DNA of 64,000 bases, from assembly GCA_037039925.1 (NCBI GenBank), contig JAXRKP010000037.1, positions 399,501 through 463,500 on the forward strand, given 5' to 3'. Origin of the DNA: Doris montereyensis (Eukaryota; Mollusca; Gastropoda; Nudibranchia; Dorididae). How positions within the stretch are numbered: position 1 is the first letter of the stretch; each line of letters opens with the position of its first letter. Below, piece by piece: positions 21,390 through 56,700 of the stretch. The translations under genes were made by a program, and so were the position numbers. The notes under the pieces are model-generated. The model saw only the letters and a program-made list of their open reading frames with translations. It was not told where the DNA came from and ran no database searches.

Positions 21390-21477
21390 GAAATATGACA
21401 ATAAGTGACAACTCCACTAATAAAGACAGAAAATGTTCTGTCTTTATTAGTGGAGTTGTCACTTATTGTCATATTTC
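21390..21477. repeat. perfect hairpin, 42-bp arms, 4-nt loop, made of two opposed Penelope-like ends
   Basis: Arms 21390-21431 and 21436-21477 are exact reverse complements with loop AATG. The arm sequence (aataagtgacaactccacta) also occurs singly at 27911-27950 and, altered, at 43328-43370, where it is linked to a gacgtttcgggt motif. Confidence 0.92.
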
Positions 21478-21704
21478 GCCTTTGACTTGACTCCACTGTG
21501 GCTCCTTCGTATTATATAAATTATTGGTAATGAACTGATTTTTGCCAATAAATATCCACGACATGTGGTGCTATTTGTTTGATTCCAAAAGTTTTCCATT
21601 GTTGTTTTCAGCAACCTGAATCTATACATCTAAATTATTTAATTTCTTCTTTCTTTCTTTCTTTTTGCGTGCTTTATTTCTGTCTGTTTTGTCTATCCAT
21701 CTTC

Positions 21705-22041
<337 letters not shown>

Positions 22042-22349
22042 GTCTTTTGTAACGCACTTTTTTCAGTTAATCCATTATGACAAAAGGTATTGACTTTAAC
22101 CTTTTTGCTACCCTGACATCCCTTCCACACCTGCCATGTTCCTTGGGTACTGACGAACTTTCAGAAGTGTATGTGCTGATATCACAACAATCCCATGCAT
22201 TCACTCAAGAGAATTCAACCAAACGTCAGAAAAGCAACAGTTTGCTAGTGCGGTTAGAACACTGCAAAATGTAATTCTTACGTTCAAACATTAGGGCAAC
22301 TTTAATAATGTCCAAGTTTTTGGCCAATCCGCCTGCTTCATTTCCAGTA

Positions 22350-22897
<548 letters not shown>

Positions 22898-23674
22898 TGA
22901 ACAGTTTACAAATAGTCAAAACAATAATAATGTAACAATGGGAAGAGAGTAAAACAACAAAGCTTAGGATATGATGTAAGCTTATTTCAAAGCGAAAATG
23001 GACATCAATAATTTTGATACGTGTTTGTTTATTTAGGAAATGTACTGTATGATACGGTAGGTAATGTCTCTTATCTCCTACTCTGTTCCTTTCTTCTCTT
23101 TGTAAAAAAAAAAGTGTTATTTTAGGAAGAAGGGAAGGGCGAAGAAAGAAAAACATTTTTAATGTACCCTTTTCTGGTGGTGGGGGCTTCATATTGTCTC
23201 TGCTTCTTTTTTTCCCTTCTGTTTTCACAGTTGAGTACTTTTACGCTAAATACATGAATACTATGCACTCTGGGTTTTTTCTATGCTTTGTTATTATTCC
23301 TAGAGGGGGGGGTTCATTCCTTTCAAGATAATATGCCACCCCTGAATCTTCTAGCCCTGTTCAACAATGTTCATGTTCTAACACCAAGGATAAAAGAAAA
23401 AAACAAGCTACCCAAAGTGCCTGACCGTTGAGCGAGACTGTAGACAAGCAGGGCAGGAGCAAACATCGTTTTCACAAACGGAAGAAGACACACACTAAAA
23501 ATCAAATGCTAGTCCGAAATTGGGAAATCAAATCGAAAGTAAAACGGTTTCGAGACAATAGACAGGGAATGTGACGTGAATGTGATTATTAATGCGAAGG
23601 GAATATTCCTCCATAGTCCATAATCCATAAAATCCTGTTTTAAATCATTTTATTCTTATCAGATTTATCTCATA

Positions 23675-44714
<21,040 letters not shown>

Positions 44715-44991
44715 AAGTAAAACATAATTCCCATCTTCATGAGCCATAGTCAACATAGTCAGAGCCTGTTGTGCCTTTTCATCACATGGGAAATCAAAAT
44801 GGAAGTCAAAGGAGAGTACCCCACCCCGCCAGGCGGTATACATTTCTGTATATGGAATAACTTTCTCCATACAACCAGTCATACATGATGACCTGCGACA
44901 CAACAGACCTTTAAATATATTGTAGTATTGGCAACGTGACATCAGTACTATTAAGCTCATCTTTCTGGATTTTGTAGCAGATTTTTACAGA

Positions 44992-44997
44992 AATAAA
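44992..44997 (+). promoter_or_regulatory. candidate CLP1 poly(A) signal
   Basis: AATAAA about 280 nt after the CLP1 stop. The region is A/T-rich and has other possible hexamers, so its use is inferred only from position. Confidence 0.4.
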
Positions 44998-46679
44998 CTT
45001 GTCAAAAATAATGGGCATTGTCTCTACACATCTAACACTTGACAAAAAGACTTTTTTTCTTCTTCTGAAGACTTTTACTTTTAGGCAGACCATAAGTTTA
45101 ACAATAACAGACAAATAAAAGGTATCTCTGGATGCTCATTTCATATCAGATTCCCTTTAATTTATGGTTTGTCCATCAACTCTCAGAATGTATTGGTCAT
45201 TTATTTAGTTGATTGTGTATATGATGATATTGCCGACATTCGTTTTATTTGTAAATGTTTTTTTTCTTGATGTCCATTAAAATTTGTAAAAATGTTCTTA
45301 TGACCGATCTAAGTTTTCATTTCTTATCTCATTGTCACATCAATTATTTTTTTTTAAGTTGTTGTAAAGTCATACATGCTTTAGCTTTGTTTCATTCAAA
45401 TTTACCAATGTCCACCATATACAGCGATCTCAGAAATCATAATATTAAGATGATAAGAAAAAGAGTGAAAGGAAAGAAGTAGGATCTACCAAGCCAATAC
45501 AATTCGGAGATTAATAGTAGTACGATTAGTATGAAAAACAAAAAACAAAGAAATTTTAAAAATAATCACCGGACCATCTACCACATGTTTGTACTGATTG
45601 AAATATTGAGACGGACAAAGTTGTACAATTAAAGTGTAAAAACCATTGTAATGATTTCTTGGTTTATTCAACAATGAAGCCTGGACAGAGACATTTACAG
45701 GAATAGACAAATATGACAAATCTATTATATATATAATAGAAATAAAACCTTTTTTCTCCTTCAGGAATAACTTAATTTAGACAGACAGAGTGGATAAACA
45801 TGTAGCAGAAAGAAAGAAAAACAGTAAATAATCATATCTGGATATGAATAATATAAAATTGAAAAGATATAACCTTCCTTTACTTTCTTGCTAACAGAAT
45901 TTGTAAAAAAGAAACAATTTATTGTTTTTAATGTGGGCTCCCATTACAAAATGGCTACACAAATCACAAAATTATCTGCCATCATTCTATGCCTTACCAT
46001 GTACGACCATAGATTACTTCATCTATCAAGTTCAATATGCTCTTCTTATTACAACTAATACAATCATTCAAAGTTTCCTTCACTTTCAGCTTGAGAAAAA
46101 AAACCTTTTTATTTACATGATAGCCCAATAAAGAACTATTTTTAAAACATGTAATGCTGGTTAAAATCACTGGAATGAGAAAAACCAAAAAGAACAAATC
46201 CAACCCATATCCAAATGCATTGTCATTAAAAGTTAATAACAACGGACACAAAAGGGGAAACAAATTTAATAAAATAACAGGACAAACAAAAAGTTTTAAA
46301 AGTTTGGAAAATCAATCACGTTACTCCAAATTGTGAGACTTCCAACCTCCCACAAAATGGAATGTTATCTTTCATGAATCATAAGCTACAGAGCTTTGCA
46401 AACTGATTTGATTTTAATTCCTTTTCAAATTTTATTTTTACAGTAATGCTAGAGCAAGCTTATAGTTATAGCCATTACACTATTTTCCCCCCCTGTTGGC
46501 TGTCTCATTTATCAAAGTCATTGTAATCTTGATTCCTTGGGAAGCTTACAACAGACCGCGGCTAGTGGTCAGTGCTGACATTCTCTGTCAAAAATTAACT
46601 AGCCATTCATCCTGTAGTCGATTATGGAAAGCAAAGCGAAGTAGCATTTTAAATTTGTGTCAGAGATAACACACCCGGT

Positions 46680-46935
46680 ATCTGCCACTTAACACTCAGT
46701 AGGCCATTTCAATTTCATTCAAAGTCCTCAACTCCCTGGGGAGCATACAGTACACCAGCCTGTTAGGCGTTTAGTACTAACACTGACATATATTTCTCTA
46801 CCTATAGCTGGATACTCATTCACACCTGAGTCAAGTAGAATGAAGTACCTTTCCTAAGAGTACAACATTGTGAAAAAATATGCCAGTTCACAACATTATG
46901 CTTCAGTTACAATGCCTTTGAATCACCCAGTCTTA
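46680..46935 (-). repeat. dispersed repeat R4
   Basis: Contains gtaggccatttcaatttcat, catacagtacaccagcctgt and gaatgaagtacctttcctaa without the R3 insert seen at 30651. Confidence 0.6.
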
Positions 46936-47435
46936 TTACTATAACACACTCATTAATGACTCTCTTCCTTGATCCACTATGTGTGTATAACACATAGGTT
47001 GGTAGTTCCAGTGACAATACCGCAACATGCACATGTGAAAGCAACAAACAAAAAAAGAAGATAAAGTATGTACATCTATAACTATAAAGTAATTTTTGAT
47101 GTGCACAATAATGTTATATTATTATAATTATGATTTTACTATCTCTGTCAATGCAGCCATAATTTCAAATCAACAAGTACAAAAAACAAAACAAGAATCC
47201 TGCATGTGAAAAGTATTGTCTATATAAATGACAAACCAAAATATTTTCATCATTTGCAAAAATTTGAAAAATATTTTATTTTGATGTAACATGACAACGC
47301 ATTTCAAACGCTACCAAATTCAACATGTTCCATCCTCATCACAAATGTTGCAACAGTCAAATTATCACTAAAACTGAAAAGTGACTGCCTGGAAAAAGAC
47401 GAGTTATAGGGAAGATGCTTCTCATGTACACTTAT

Positions 47436-47458
47436 ACATATATATATATATATATATC
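47436..47458. repeat. (AT)n microsatellite
   Basis: Short AT tract between CLP1 and ubiquilin; a similar one is at 57793-57819 in ubiquilin intron 3. Confidence 0.9.
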
Positions 47459-48973
47459 CTGCAAAATACAGAGTAATATCCTTTTGTTTCTTACCAAACT
47501 GTATCACTTATTTTCATGATAGGGTGAACAAAAAATCATTCCAGATAAAATATGCAAACAATGAGCAATCAACAAAAGATATCATGTGAAATTCAGGGTA
47601 AATATATGAACATACACATAGTAACGATTGACAAATTTATTCTGTTTATTTATTTAGGGGCAAGTTTTGTACAAAAATGTTTTTGACCAAACCTGGGACG
47701 TTCTGAATTTTTAAAAAGATGATGCAACAGAATTAATCTTTACAAACCGATCATTGTGTATCGGTACTAGGAAATAAAAAGGGTGAAAGTGAAGAATTAA
47801 TTATCTTGCTAGATAAATTATATGGACAAAAAATATGGGGAAAAAACCCATTTATCAACTCCTCTTAAAGAAAAGCAATCCACTCATATCTCTTTTAAAA
47901 AGGGATTTTCTTGGGACAAAATCTACCTGTCAATCAATTATGTAGTTACAACCATACAAAACAAAAAGTTGGGAGTGGGGTGGGGGTGTTTATTTGTTCT
48001 TTCCTCTCTCATACAGAATAACCGTTTCTACATGTATTTTAATGTAATAGAGTGTTATGAACTTCAAAGACAAGTAAATAGACAATTTTGATTCAATACA
48101 CAATAATATAAAACAAAAAAGATGAATCCATCAGCCTAAGCTAGGGCTGACACCATTTGATTCACACTGAATGTCTTTGCCTTACTGAATAAAAAAAAAA
48201 AAAAGAATCCCATGACATGGATCTTTGATCACCCACAGTTTCTGTTAAGAACAGATCTCGGTATTTCTCAGGAACAACTGTTGTTCTTGTCACATGACAT
48301 GATACTGTACATACAATGCAAAGCATCTTTGCATAAATGGCGATGGACTTTTATGTTCATCCCCTTTTCGAAGTAGAGGGTAGATTCAGCAAACATTGGC
48401 TTGAATGGTACTTCAACTCAAGAGAATTAAGGACATAATTTGCATGCCTCATCTGCACAAGACAAGGCAAACTACCACTGACACCAAGGACTAACAACTT
48501 TAAAAATGGAAATTCTTAAGATAATTAAACAATAATTCCTGTTTGGTTGCAAACAAACAAAAATTCTTTTTTCATCTTTGTCACAATGACATGATCAAAT
48601 GACAGGGGACCCCCCCCCCCCCCGATAAGGATGTATTAATATACAGTTATACAAATAAAAACTTTTTTTTTTTTAAATTACGAAACGTTTAACATTTACA
48701 CAAAAGAAAAATCTCCAACACGTTCAATTTTAATTTTAAAACAACCTGAAACAAATAGTGCTGTTAACAATATGGTCAAATGGTGATACTATATATGACC
48801 AAAAAAAAACAACCTAGCAGTAAAATAAAATCCACAAGGAAAAGAATGACAGAAAGTAGTACAAATCCTTTATAAATCAACCAAGATGTGAAAATTTGTA
48901 AGATTGATTGATTGATTTTGATACTTCTCCTGTCCACTATGTGATGGATAAGAATGAAAGTAAGATACACAAA

Positions 48974-49256
48974 ATTCCTTCAAGCAAGGCCATTATGACC
49001 CATAGAGCCTGAGCGTATCTTTGTTTCTGTAGCATTTAGCGGAACAGGTCATCTCCTAGACAAGGACGCTCATCTGATGCAACCTTTTACTCCCGAGCTA
49101 GTGCTTGTATCCATTTGCACCTAGGCTGAGTAGGGAAAATACAAGTTAACACATCTTCCAAGGGTACACAACGTCAGACCTAGCTTTGCTAAGATTCGAA
49201 CCCAGGACCTTATGACCTTCAGTCTGGCAGCCTATCCACTCAGCAACCGATGCCAC
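48974..49256 (-). mobile_element. tRNA-derived SINE, family 1
   Basis: Reversed head ggcatcggttgctgagtgga, B-box GGGTTCGAATC; body shorter in the middle. Lies between CLP1 and ubiquilin. Confidence 0.8.
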
Positions 49257-50621
49257 CAAAGTAAGACGAAGGAGAAGAGCAAATAATGAACAGGATAATG
49301 CAGGAAGAGGAACAGCAAACAATGACATACAGTACCAGAATAACCCATGAAACTCTTGTAAGAAAAAAGAAAGATGATCAAACATGTATTTATGCAAGTA
49401 TTTCTTTCTCTCTAAAACAACATTTCATCAGATAATAGACATAACAATGTTGACCAATAATGTGTTTTCACCCCGTCTGTTAGAGCAAGGGCAGTTAATG
49501 CAACGATGGACATACCATTATTTTTTAACAATCGCACAAACCACCCGAATGCAAGGATGTGGTGGGAGAACAAACATTTACGATAATTATCCATGCAATA
49601 GGAGTAAAAACATGTTACACAAGAGAGATTGAATATTCAAAGTTTAAATCCCATTTCTGTTCCAAACTATCATGCCGTAGGATCAAAAAATAAATACCAC
49701 GGCCATCAGTTGTAATCAAACAGAAATTGTGTTCTCAAGATTAAATTGGTTATTCCCTCATCAAAAGTTCTGAAAATGTGATAGCTGATAGCGTTAACTC
49801 TTAAATAATATCCATTATAAAGTTTGAGTTTCGCTCCATCCAATCCAATTTACAAACTTCCTAAACATGTGAAAGAAGTGAGTGCCCAAGAGACAAAATT
49901 ATACTCAACACTCAACAGCGCTGCTCACAAGTCCCAACAATCTTATCAGAATGTATCGATTAGATGAACTTTCTTTTAAATTTTGTCAAGAGCAATACTT
50001 TATGATCAGGAGAAGAAAAGAGAACTCTTGCTGACCTCTCAAATATCAGGAAACATACGAATCGAAGCCTTCCTACTATTACTACCTCAATTCTTCATAA
50101 TTTGAACTACAAACCTTTCAATAAGCATGTTTCAGCCCAACTTGCTTCCATTTAAAGCACCAGCACTGGATACCATAAGCACAAACACACATTGCATTTC
50201 TCTCATCTTTCATCAACAGCTCCATTACACATTTCTCCACTGCAAATAATACCATGAAATGATTGGAACCCTTCTTTAACTATGGCAGAATCTTATATTT
50301 TAAAAAAAATCTATTATACCTAATGGAAGAAAAACCAATCGTTTCGACAGATCAGCCAAGAACAATCTTTTTTTTACAAGCAAACTTGTAAGGTTCCCCC
50401 TGAGATATGGTGGAAGGAAAAACTCTTTTTTTAATATAGATCCATAATATAAAGATATTTGTGATATTATTCAGCTTCTGCTTTGCCAACGAAGAAATCA
50501 AAATAACAAATAATAAATAAGAATATATTTAAAAGCAAAACAAACATTAACCACATGGTAAAATATGCATGATGGGAATCTCATTAAAATTTACATAAAA
50601 TTTTAATTTTTTTTCTTCTCA

Positions 50622-50627
50622 TTTATT
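50622..50627 (-). promoter_or_regulatory. candidate ubiquilin poly(A) signal
   Basis: AATAAA on the minus strand about 40 nt after the stop, in a T-rich stretch. It implies a very short 3' UTR; longer ones are possible with the many later A/T-rich hexamers. Confidence 0.35.
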
Positions 50628-50666
50628 TTTTTTTCTTTCTCACATTTGACTCTCGGCTTCCCTACA

Positions 50667-50728
50667 TCATCTCTGTTGTAATAATCTGTCGACAGCTGCG
50701 TTGACATCACCAAAGGTTGCTGTTAGTG
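50667..50728 (-). CDS. UBQLN: Ubiquilin exon 14 (UBA end, stop)
   Basis: Reads [20 protein letters not shown] then TGA at 50669-50667; matches human [20 protein letters not shown]. Confidence 0.95.
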
Positions 50729-53700
50729 CTAAAATGGAGAGAGAAAAAAAGACTAGGCTCATTTTGTGACCAGCAAACAATAGGCATCTGTGATTTTGGA
50801 CAAGGATCATGCACTGTTTCGTATATTTGAAAGCTTAAAATCAGGATGGCAGCATCAATGCCCATTGAGCAGAAGAAATCAATACCCTTTCTCCTTCATT
50901 CCGTTTGCCATCAAAGGAAATGATGACTCTACATAAATATTCAAGTCTGTGTTTCTCAAGCAGTGGTTCATTATTATTTTATTTTCTCTCTCGAGAAATT
51001 ATAACCGTTGTGCCTCTTATGCATGTGTGAATATTTGTGTGATCTGCATACAGAATATCCTTTTTATCATCCATCTCCGATGGGAGTAGGTGTTGATTCA
51101 CCTACCAGGATCAGGGGGTGAGTGTTACCAAAAAAAAATCTTTTAAAAAAATCAACTTGTCAAGGCATGAATCCATGACCTTTTGGTTTAGAGGCAGACA
51201 CCTTACGTCTGTACCACCATACATCCCCCAAGGATAGTTGCCACCCAATTAACTTTACTTACCCCTCATATTTGCCTCTCTATCCTCAAAGCCCATCGTC
51301 ACTAGAACTTCAACCTGGGCGGCGTATCTCTGTTCTGGAGATTGGTTCTATGGAAAACAAAGGTCAAATTAATAATTGAGAAGGACGTGTGATAAAAATC
51401 AAATGCCATGATATCATGGTTAAAAAAAACAACGAGGAACACTTGCCACTACAGTGATGGTAAGGAATCTGTGAAACCTTTTATTGACACACACAAATTG
51501 AAAAAAAAAGAAAAAAGTCTGCAAGTTTTTGTATCCATGATCTGGGAGTTTTAGTAGTATTCTTTTTCAAGTTATTTTTGTAGCATTTCAGTTCATTTTT
51601 TAAGCTTATCTGCAAATAGTAATATGATAATAGGCAAAAAAGTAACATTTAAACCCACGTCGCTACATTACATTAATTTAATTTCAACAGAAAAGCCACA
51701 TCAGCACTCTCAAATGACATCACAATATATAATCACTCAATAATGTTACCAACAAAAAATTGTAAACACATCCTTCTACTACGTGATCTAATATGGGAAA
51801 TCAAATCCAGTTAGCAAAATGAGTTACTACCACAAAACCGATGATGTATTTCCAGTCAATAATATGCATACAACATTTAGAGGCTTTTGAGCAAAAAACC
51901 ATTGAGTCAAATTGCATCTATAAATTTGCAAAACACATCTACTCGGACTACGGTCGTCATCCCCATCTGATCTTCATATATTATGAGGCAAGTAATATTA
52001 TATCTCTTAAAAATGCTTCAAAGCAAGATGGGCTCGTCTCCTTTACATGTCAAGGTACTACTAACCAGCTGTCCACCGGCCTGCTGTCCGCTGACCATCA
52101 TCTGCATCAACTGACTCATCATGGAGGAGAACGCTTCCGGATTATTCTGCTGACCTTGTCCAAGAGGACCCCAGCAGAGGTGATGCCCGGGATAGTAGGC
52201 GTGGCGGTGCTTTCAGTGGATGTAGTTGTAGTTGTTGGACTCGTCGTTGACGACGACACGGTTGAAGTAGGAGATGTGGTTGACGCACCAGCGCTTGTTG
52301 CAGTCATACCGGTCATTCTGGAAGATATCATAAAGGAAACATTACAATAAGATGGATATCAAGATAGGATAAAGAGTTGTACGATTCTGGTACACTTTTA
52401 CAGAAAACTTTATTGCAGCAAGAAATCAAAGCCAAATGTTCATTGGGTAAATCAAGATAAATATAACCCAATGATTACATCAGGTTAGTGAAAACCAATC
52501 GTCAAAATAAAACCCAAAGCTGCTAAACAAAGGAAAATGAAGACAATTCTTCCTGGTAACAAAAACCAGTACATTTAAAAACAACACAGCCATCTTCATT
52601 AACTGTCTTTAGACAGAACTTAATCACCCATCTTTTTCTGTCACATTTTGATGTTAAGAATTATGTGATTTTGTTAAGTTTTGTGCAATTGCACCCAGAG
52701 CCTGCTTACCCGGGTGATAAGCTGCGCTTTCTAAATGTCCATTTTTATCATTATTACTATTATTAAGACTCAAGAATGAAAAGTTTGCTAAAAATGAAAC
52801 AAGAAATGCTTACTGTGAGAACACTCCAGGCGATTCCTGCTGCAACTGATTCAAACCAGTCTGGATCTGCATCAAGGCATCCATAGCCCTAGGATTAGTC
52901 ATCATAGACTGCATGTCTGGATTCTGCATCTGATAAAAAAAGAGATAAGAGATAAAAGATAAAGCATGTACTAAAAAGCATAAAATGTAACAAATGGAAG
53001 TAGACAAAATATCAAAGGATCAGAAAATTCTGACAATAATATTTAACTCAGTATCCTTTAAATGAATATTTCGTCATGGCCTGATCGAACTGCATTAAAA
53101 CTTGGGTTGAATTTCCAAGTGTCCCACTTAGGAACAGGATTAAAATAGTACTCAATTCACATTATGCATAAATATTCTAAAACCAAACTGACATACCGTT
53201 TTGTAAAACACAAATTGAAAAGTTGAGTACAAACACAAGAGAGGTACCTACCTGTGTTACTAGATTTGGCAACATACTTCTAAAATTCGACTGCATTTGT
53301 GGGTTGTTAGCAAACAAAGGATTGTTTCCTATGATCTGTAAAACAATTTTTTTTTAAACAAAGTCAGCATCAGGTATTATAAGAATTCACATAATAGCCA
53401 TGAAGTTTGCATTTATTTAACTGTAAGTTAACATGAGAACCGAATTGAAGATGGTGTATGAGCTTTTGAATCTTATGGTGAACTGAATAAATGGCAATAC
53501 AATGATACGCAGATTTTTATCCTCTTTTCTATTATTTTTGTCTACATGACAAAATTAAATCCAGAAATGCTCTTCAGACACTAGAGCCACAGAAAGCCGA
53601 GGACAACAATTTGTCTTCATTGATAATATCAAGCTGGGTGCAGTATTCCAACATACCAGGTAGTATTTAAATCATGTGTAATTGTGCAAACCATTCAACT

Positions 53701-56700
53701 CACCAACATACAAAGGATAAAACTTTTTTTCTCTCTCTAACATTAAACAAAATGCAAAACTCAAATAAAGGAACTAGAAGCACAACATGTAGTTATTTCA
53801 ATCTCATTATATTAAAATCAGGCTACAAAATGGGTTAGAAATCATCTAATGTACCATCTCCACCCAATAATAAAAAAAGGACAGAAAAAATAAATAAAAA
53901 ATAAGGAAGGCCAAATGTGATCAGATTTCAGTGGACACGTCAAAGTCCCTGTTACTTCACAACCTTTTGACTTTTAACCACATTTAGCTTTATCAAAACC
54001 AGAAAGTTAATATCTTTGGAAAACCTGATATTTCTAGTGCTTGTTTTACCTCAATATAGACAGTGAAAATCACTTTACCTGTTGGGCAAGCTCAGGATTT
54101 GAAGACAACCCTTGAAGCATGTTTTGCATGTAAGGTGCCTGAAGCATGTTGCTTAACATCTGTGGATTCTGCATCATTTGCTGCATCAAGCTCTGCATGC
54201 CTGGTGTGTTGAACATACCTGCTAAAGGACAAACGTAGTGTAAACTTGACAGTAAAAAAGTTTTTAAAAACTAAATTTAAAAATCAAAATCCATGAAGGA
54301 ATAAAAAAAATAATGGACAGAAACATAACAACAAAAAAGAAGGCAGTTACCAAAAGCACAAAAAAATCATTTAGCTTTATCCTTTACAACACTATTGATC
54401 TAGCACTGCTATCTAACGTTCATCAACACATGCAGGAGAAAACTTCTCGCCTCGGTTATTTAACTCAATAGATCCGCCTAAAGATTAGTCAGAAGAAATC
54501 TGAAGTAATGACTTTAAATGTGAAGAACCCTGTACCAATACAAGCTTATACAAAAGACCTCCCAACAACCAATGAATTCACATTCTTAGGATGCATTGTT
54601 ACTAATGCGAAGGAGAAAATAGAGATATCCAGAATCGATTTAACAAAGGCAGAAATGCATTTAAAATGCTCAATAATATCTGGAAATCACAAACATATAG
54701 CTGTAAGACCAAACTGAAATTATATGAAAGCTGTCTTCTTGCCACCCTACTCCCTCTATGACTCTGAAAACTGACACCCTACTCCCTCTATGACTCTGAA
54801 AACTGAACAATGGCAGACAATGGTATAAACAAGCTATCTTCTATAATTAAAGCTTACAAAGAACAAAACAGAACGTTTTGGCCAGATAAAATAATAAACA
54901 AAGAACTCCTTGAGCAATGTCACCAGGAAAACAAACTAACTGTTTACAAAAAAAATTGTATTTCCTGGAGTGTTCACAGAACAGAAAATAAAGTTCATAA
55001 ATTGCAAATGTGAATTGAACTTCTTTTTTTCTCCATCGATGAAATTTTCAACAGTTCAGTAAAATCTAATGTAAATAAAAGCACTCACCAGCAGTTCCTG
55101 AAGAACTTTGACTTGGCTGGGTTGGAGTAGTCATGCCAGGGGTTCCAGTAGCTGGCGGGCTGGAGGGGGATGAACCACCACCACCCCAAGGATTTGGTAA
55201 TGGCTCTGAATTTTTCTGCCTTGCTGAACATTCTCTGTAGAGAAAAGAAAAGATTGATGAAAAGCTCAGAAATTGCCATTATAAGCTTATTGTGCTCTAC
55301 ATAAAACGGATAAGGGAAGAAATAATGAAATCAGTACTTCTAGACCAATCGTAGAGGAGAATTTAGAAAAGCGATTTAAGAGAAAAATGTGGTGGGCTGA
55401 ATAATTTTTAAATTTTGGAGACATACGTACAAACAAACCACACTACAACAAAACAAAAAAGTAGGTACATAATACAACATAATAGTAAATAAAGCCCAGA
55501 TAGCATTTTGGTCAATGTTCATCATTTGCGTTTTAATGGGTTTTCAACTTTACATTTATTTCCACAAAATAGTAGAACGTTCTCATTATTAATAATAAAA
55601 ACTTTCAGCAAGGTCACTTGCTTAAACATAACAATCTGATTCACAGCCAAAAATTTAAAGATGCATGAACATTTTTTAGAAAACTATCGAATAGCACTCT
55701 TTCTGACACTCACCTGTTCCTCCATTGTTTACAAGAGTGGCAAACGGATTGGAGCCCATTGTTTCTTGAGCAGCATTCATCATGGGCTCCTGAATATCTC
55801 TGTACATGCGTTGAAGAGCATTAAAACCACCAGGAATACTCTGAAAAAATTTTTTTTTTAAAAATAATTAAAACAAAGAAATTGAATAAATACAAAGTTC
55901 GCTATGAACTCATAACTTGTTCTGAGTACTTTAAATATTAACTCAAAAAAGACTGAAGGCAGTCTTATTAACATGAGACAAAGAGGAGGCATTACATGCA
56001 GAATAATGTAAAAACAAAACGGTAAAACTGCCAATCAACGATTTTACAATAATGTTACAAAGCTTCACACTGAGAGCATAAGTCTTAATTTGATCACTAA
56101 GTCTAGACCAAATTCTTACAAGTCTTTTTGAAATCATTTTGTAACAAAAACAAAGTTTGCGTCGCTTTAAAACAAACACCACAACAATGACAGTGACAAC
56201 AGTTGATAAGGAACCTTCATTTAAACTCATTTTAGCAATCATGTCCAAAAATTACGTAATGTAACTCAACAACTAATAAAACATTTTCTGTGATTAGACC
56301 TGAACATGCCAACTTAAGAAAATGTTCTGCAATTTCTGTCAAATCATGCGGAATATTAAAAAAAACCCAGGAACAGACAAGGTTGAGATTTGCCTTTGCT
56401 TTGTGTTCAATCGGCTGGAAGCTATCATCAATGGGTATAGACTAGTAATGATAATGCAGCATCTGTATCATTTAAAAACAAAAGTAACAAGAATACTATT
56501 ACCTCCAAGTTGCTCATGGCTCTATCTTGAGACCTCATCAGCTCCTGCATCATAGCCGGATTCCTAGCCAGCTCCATGGTCTGTCGCATTAATTCAGGGT
56601 TGTTGAGCATGTGTGAAATTTCTGGGTTTCGCTGCGTGAAGAAAGAAGTCAGGTATATTCATTTCCCATTCACATAGACCCATGTTGAATGAAAAATATA

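Larger units (their letters stand above)
44998..50621. other. convergent intergenic interval (CLP1 / ubiquilin 3' sides)
   Basis: No gene seen. Holds an R3 fragment (45440-45490), R4 (46680-46935), AT and C tracts and a SINE family 1 copy (48974-49256). Parts could be 3' UTR of either gene. Confidence 0.55.

Noticed and set aside
51841..52350. 169-residue plus-strand ORF
   Set aside because: Antisense shadow of the Ser/Thr-rich ubiquilin exon 12.
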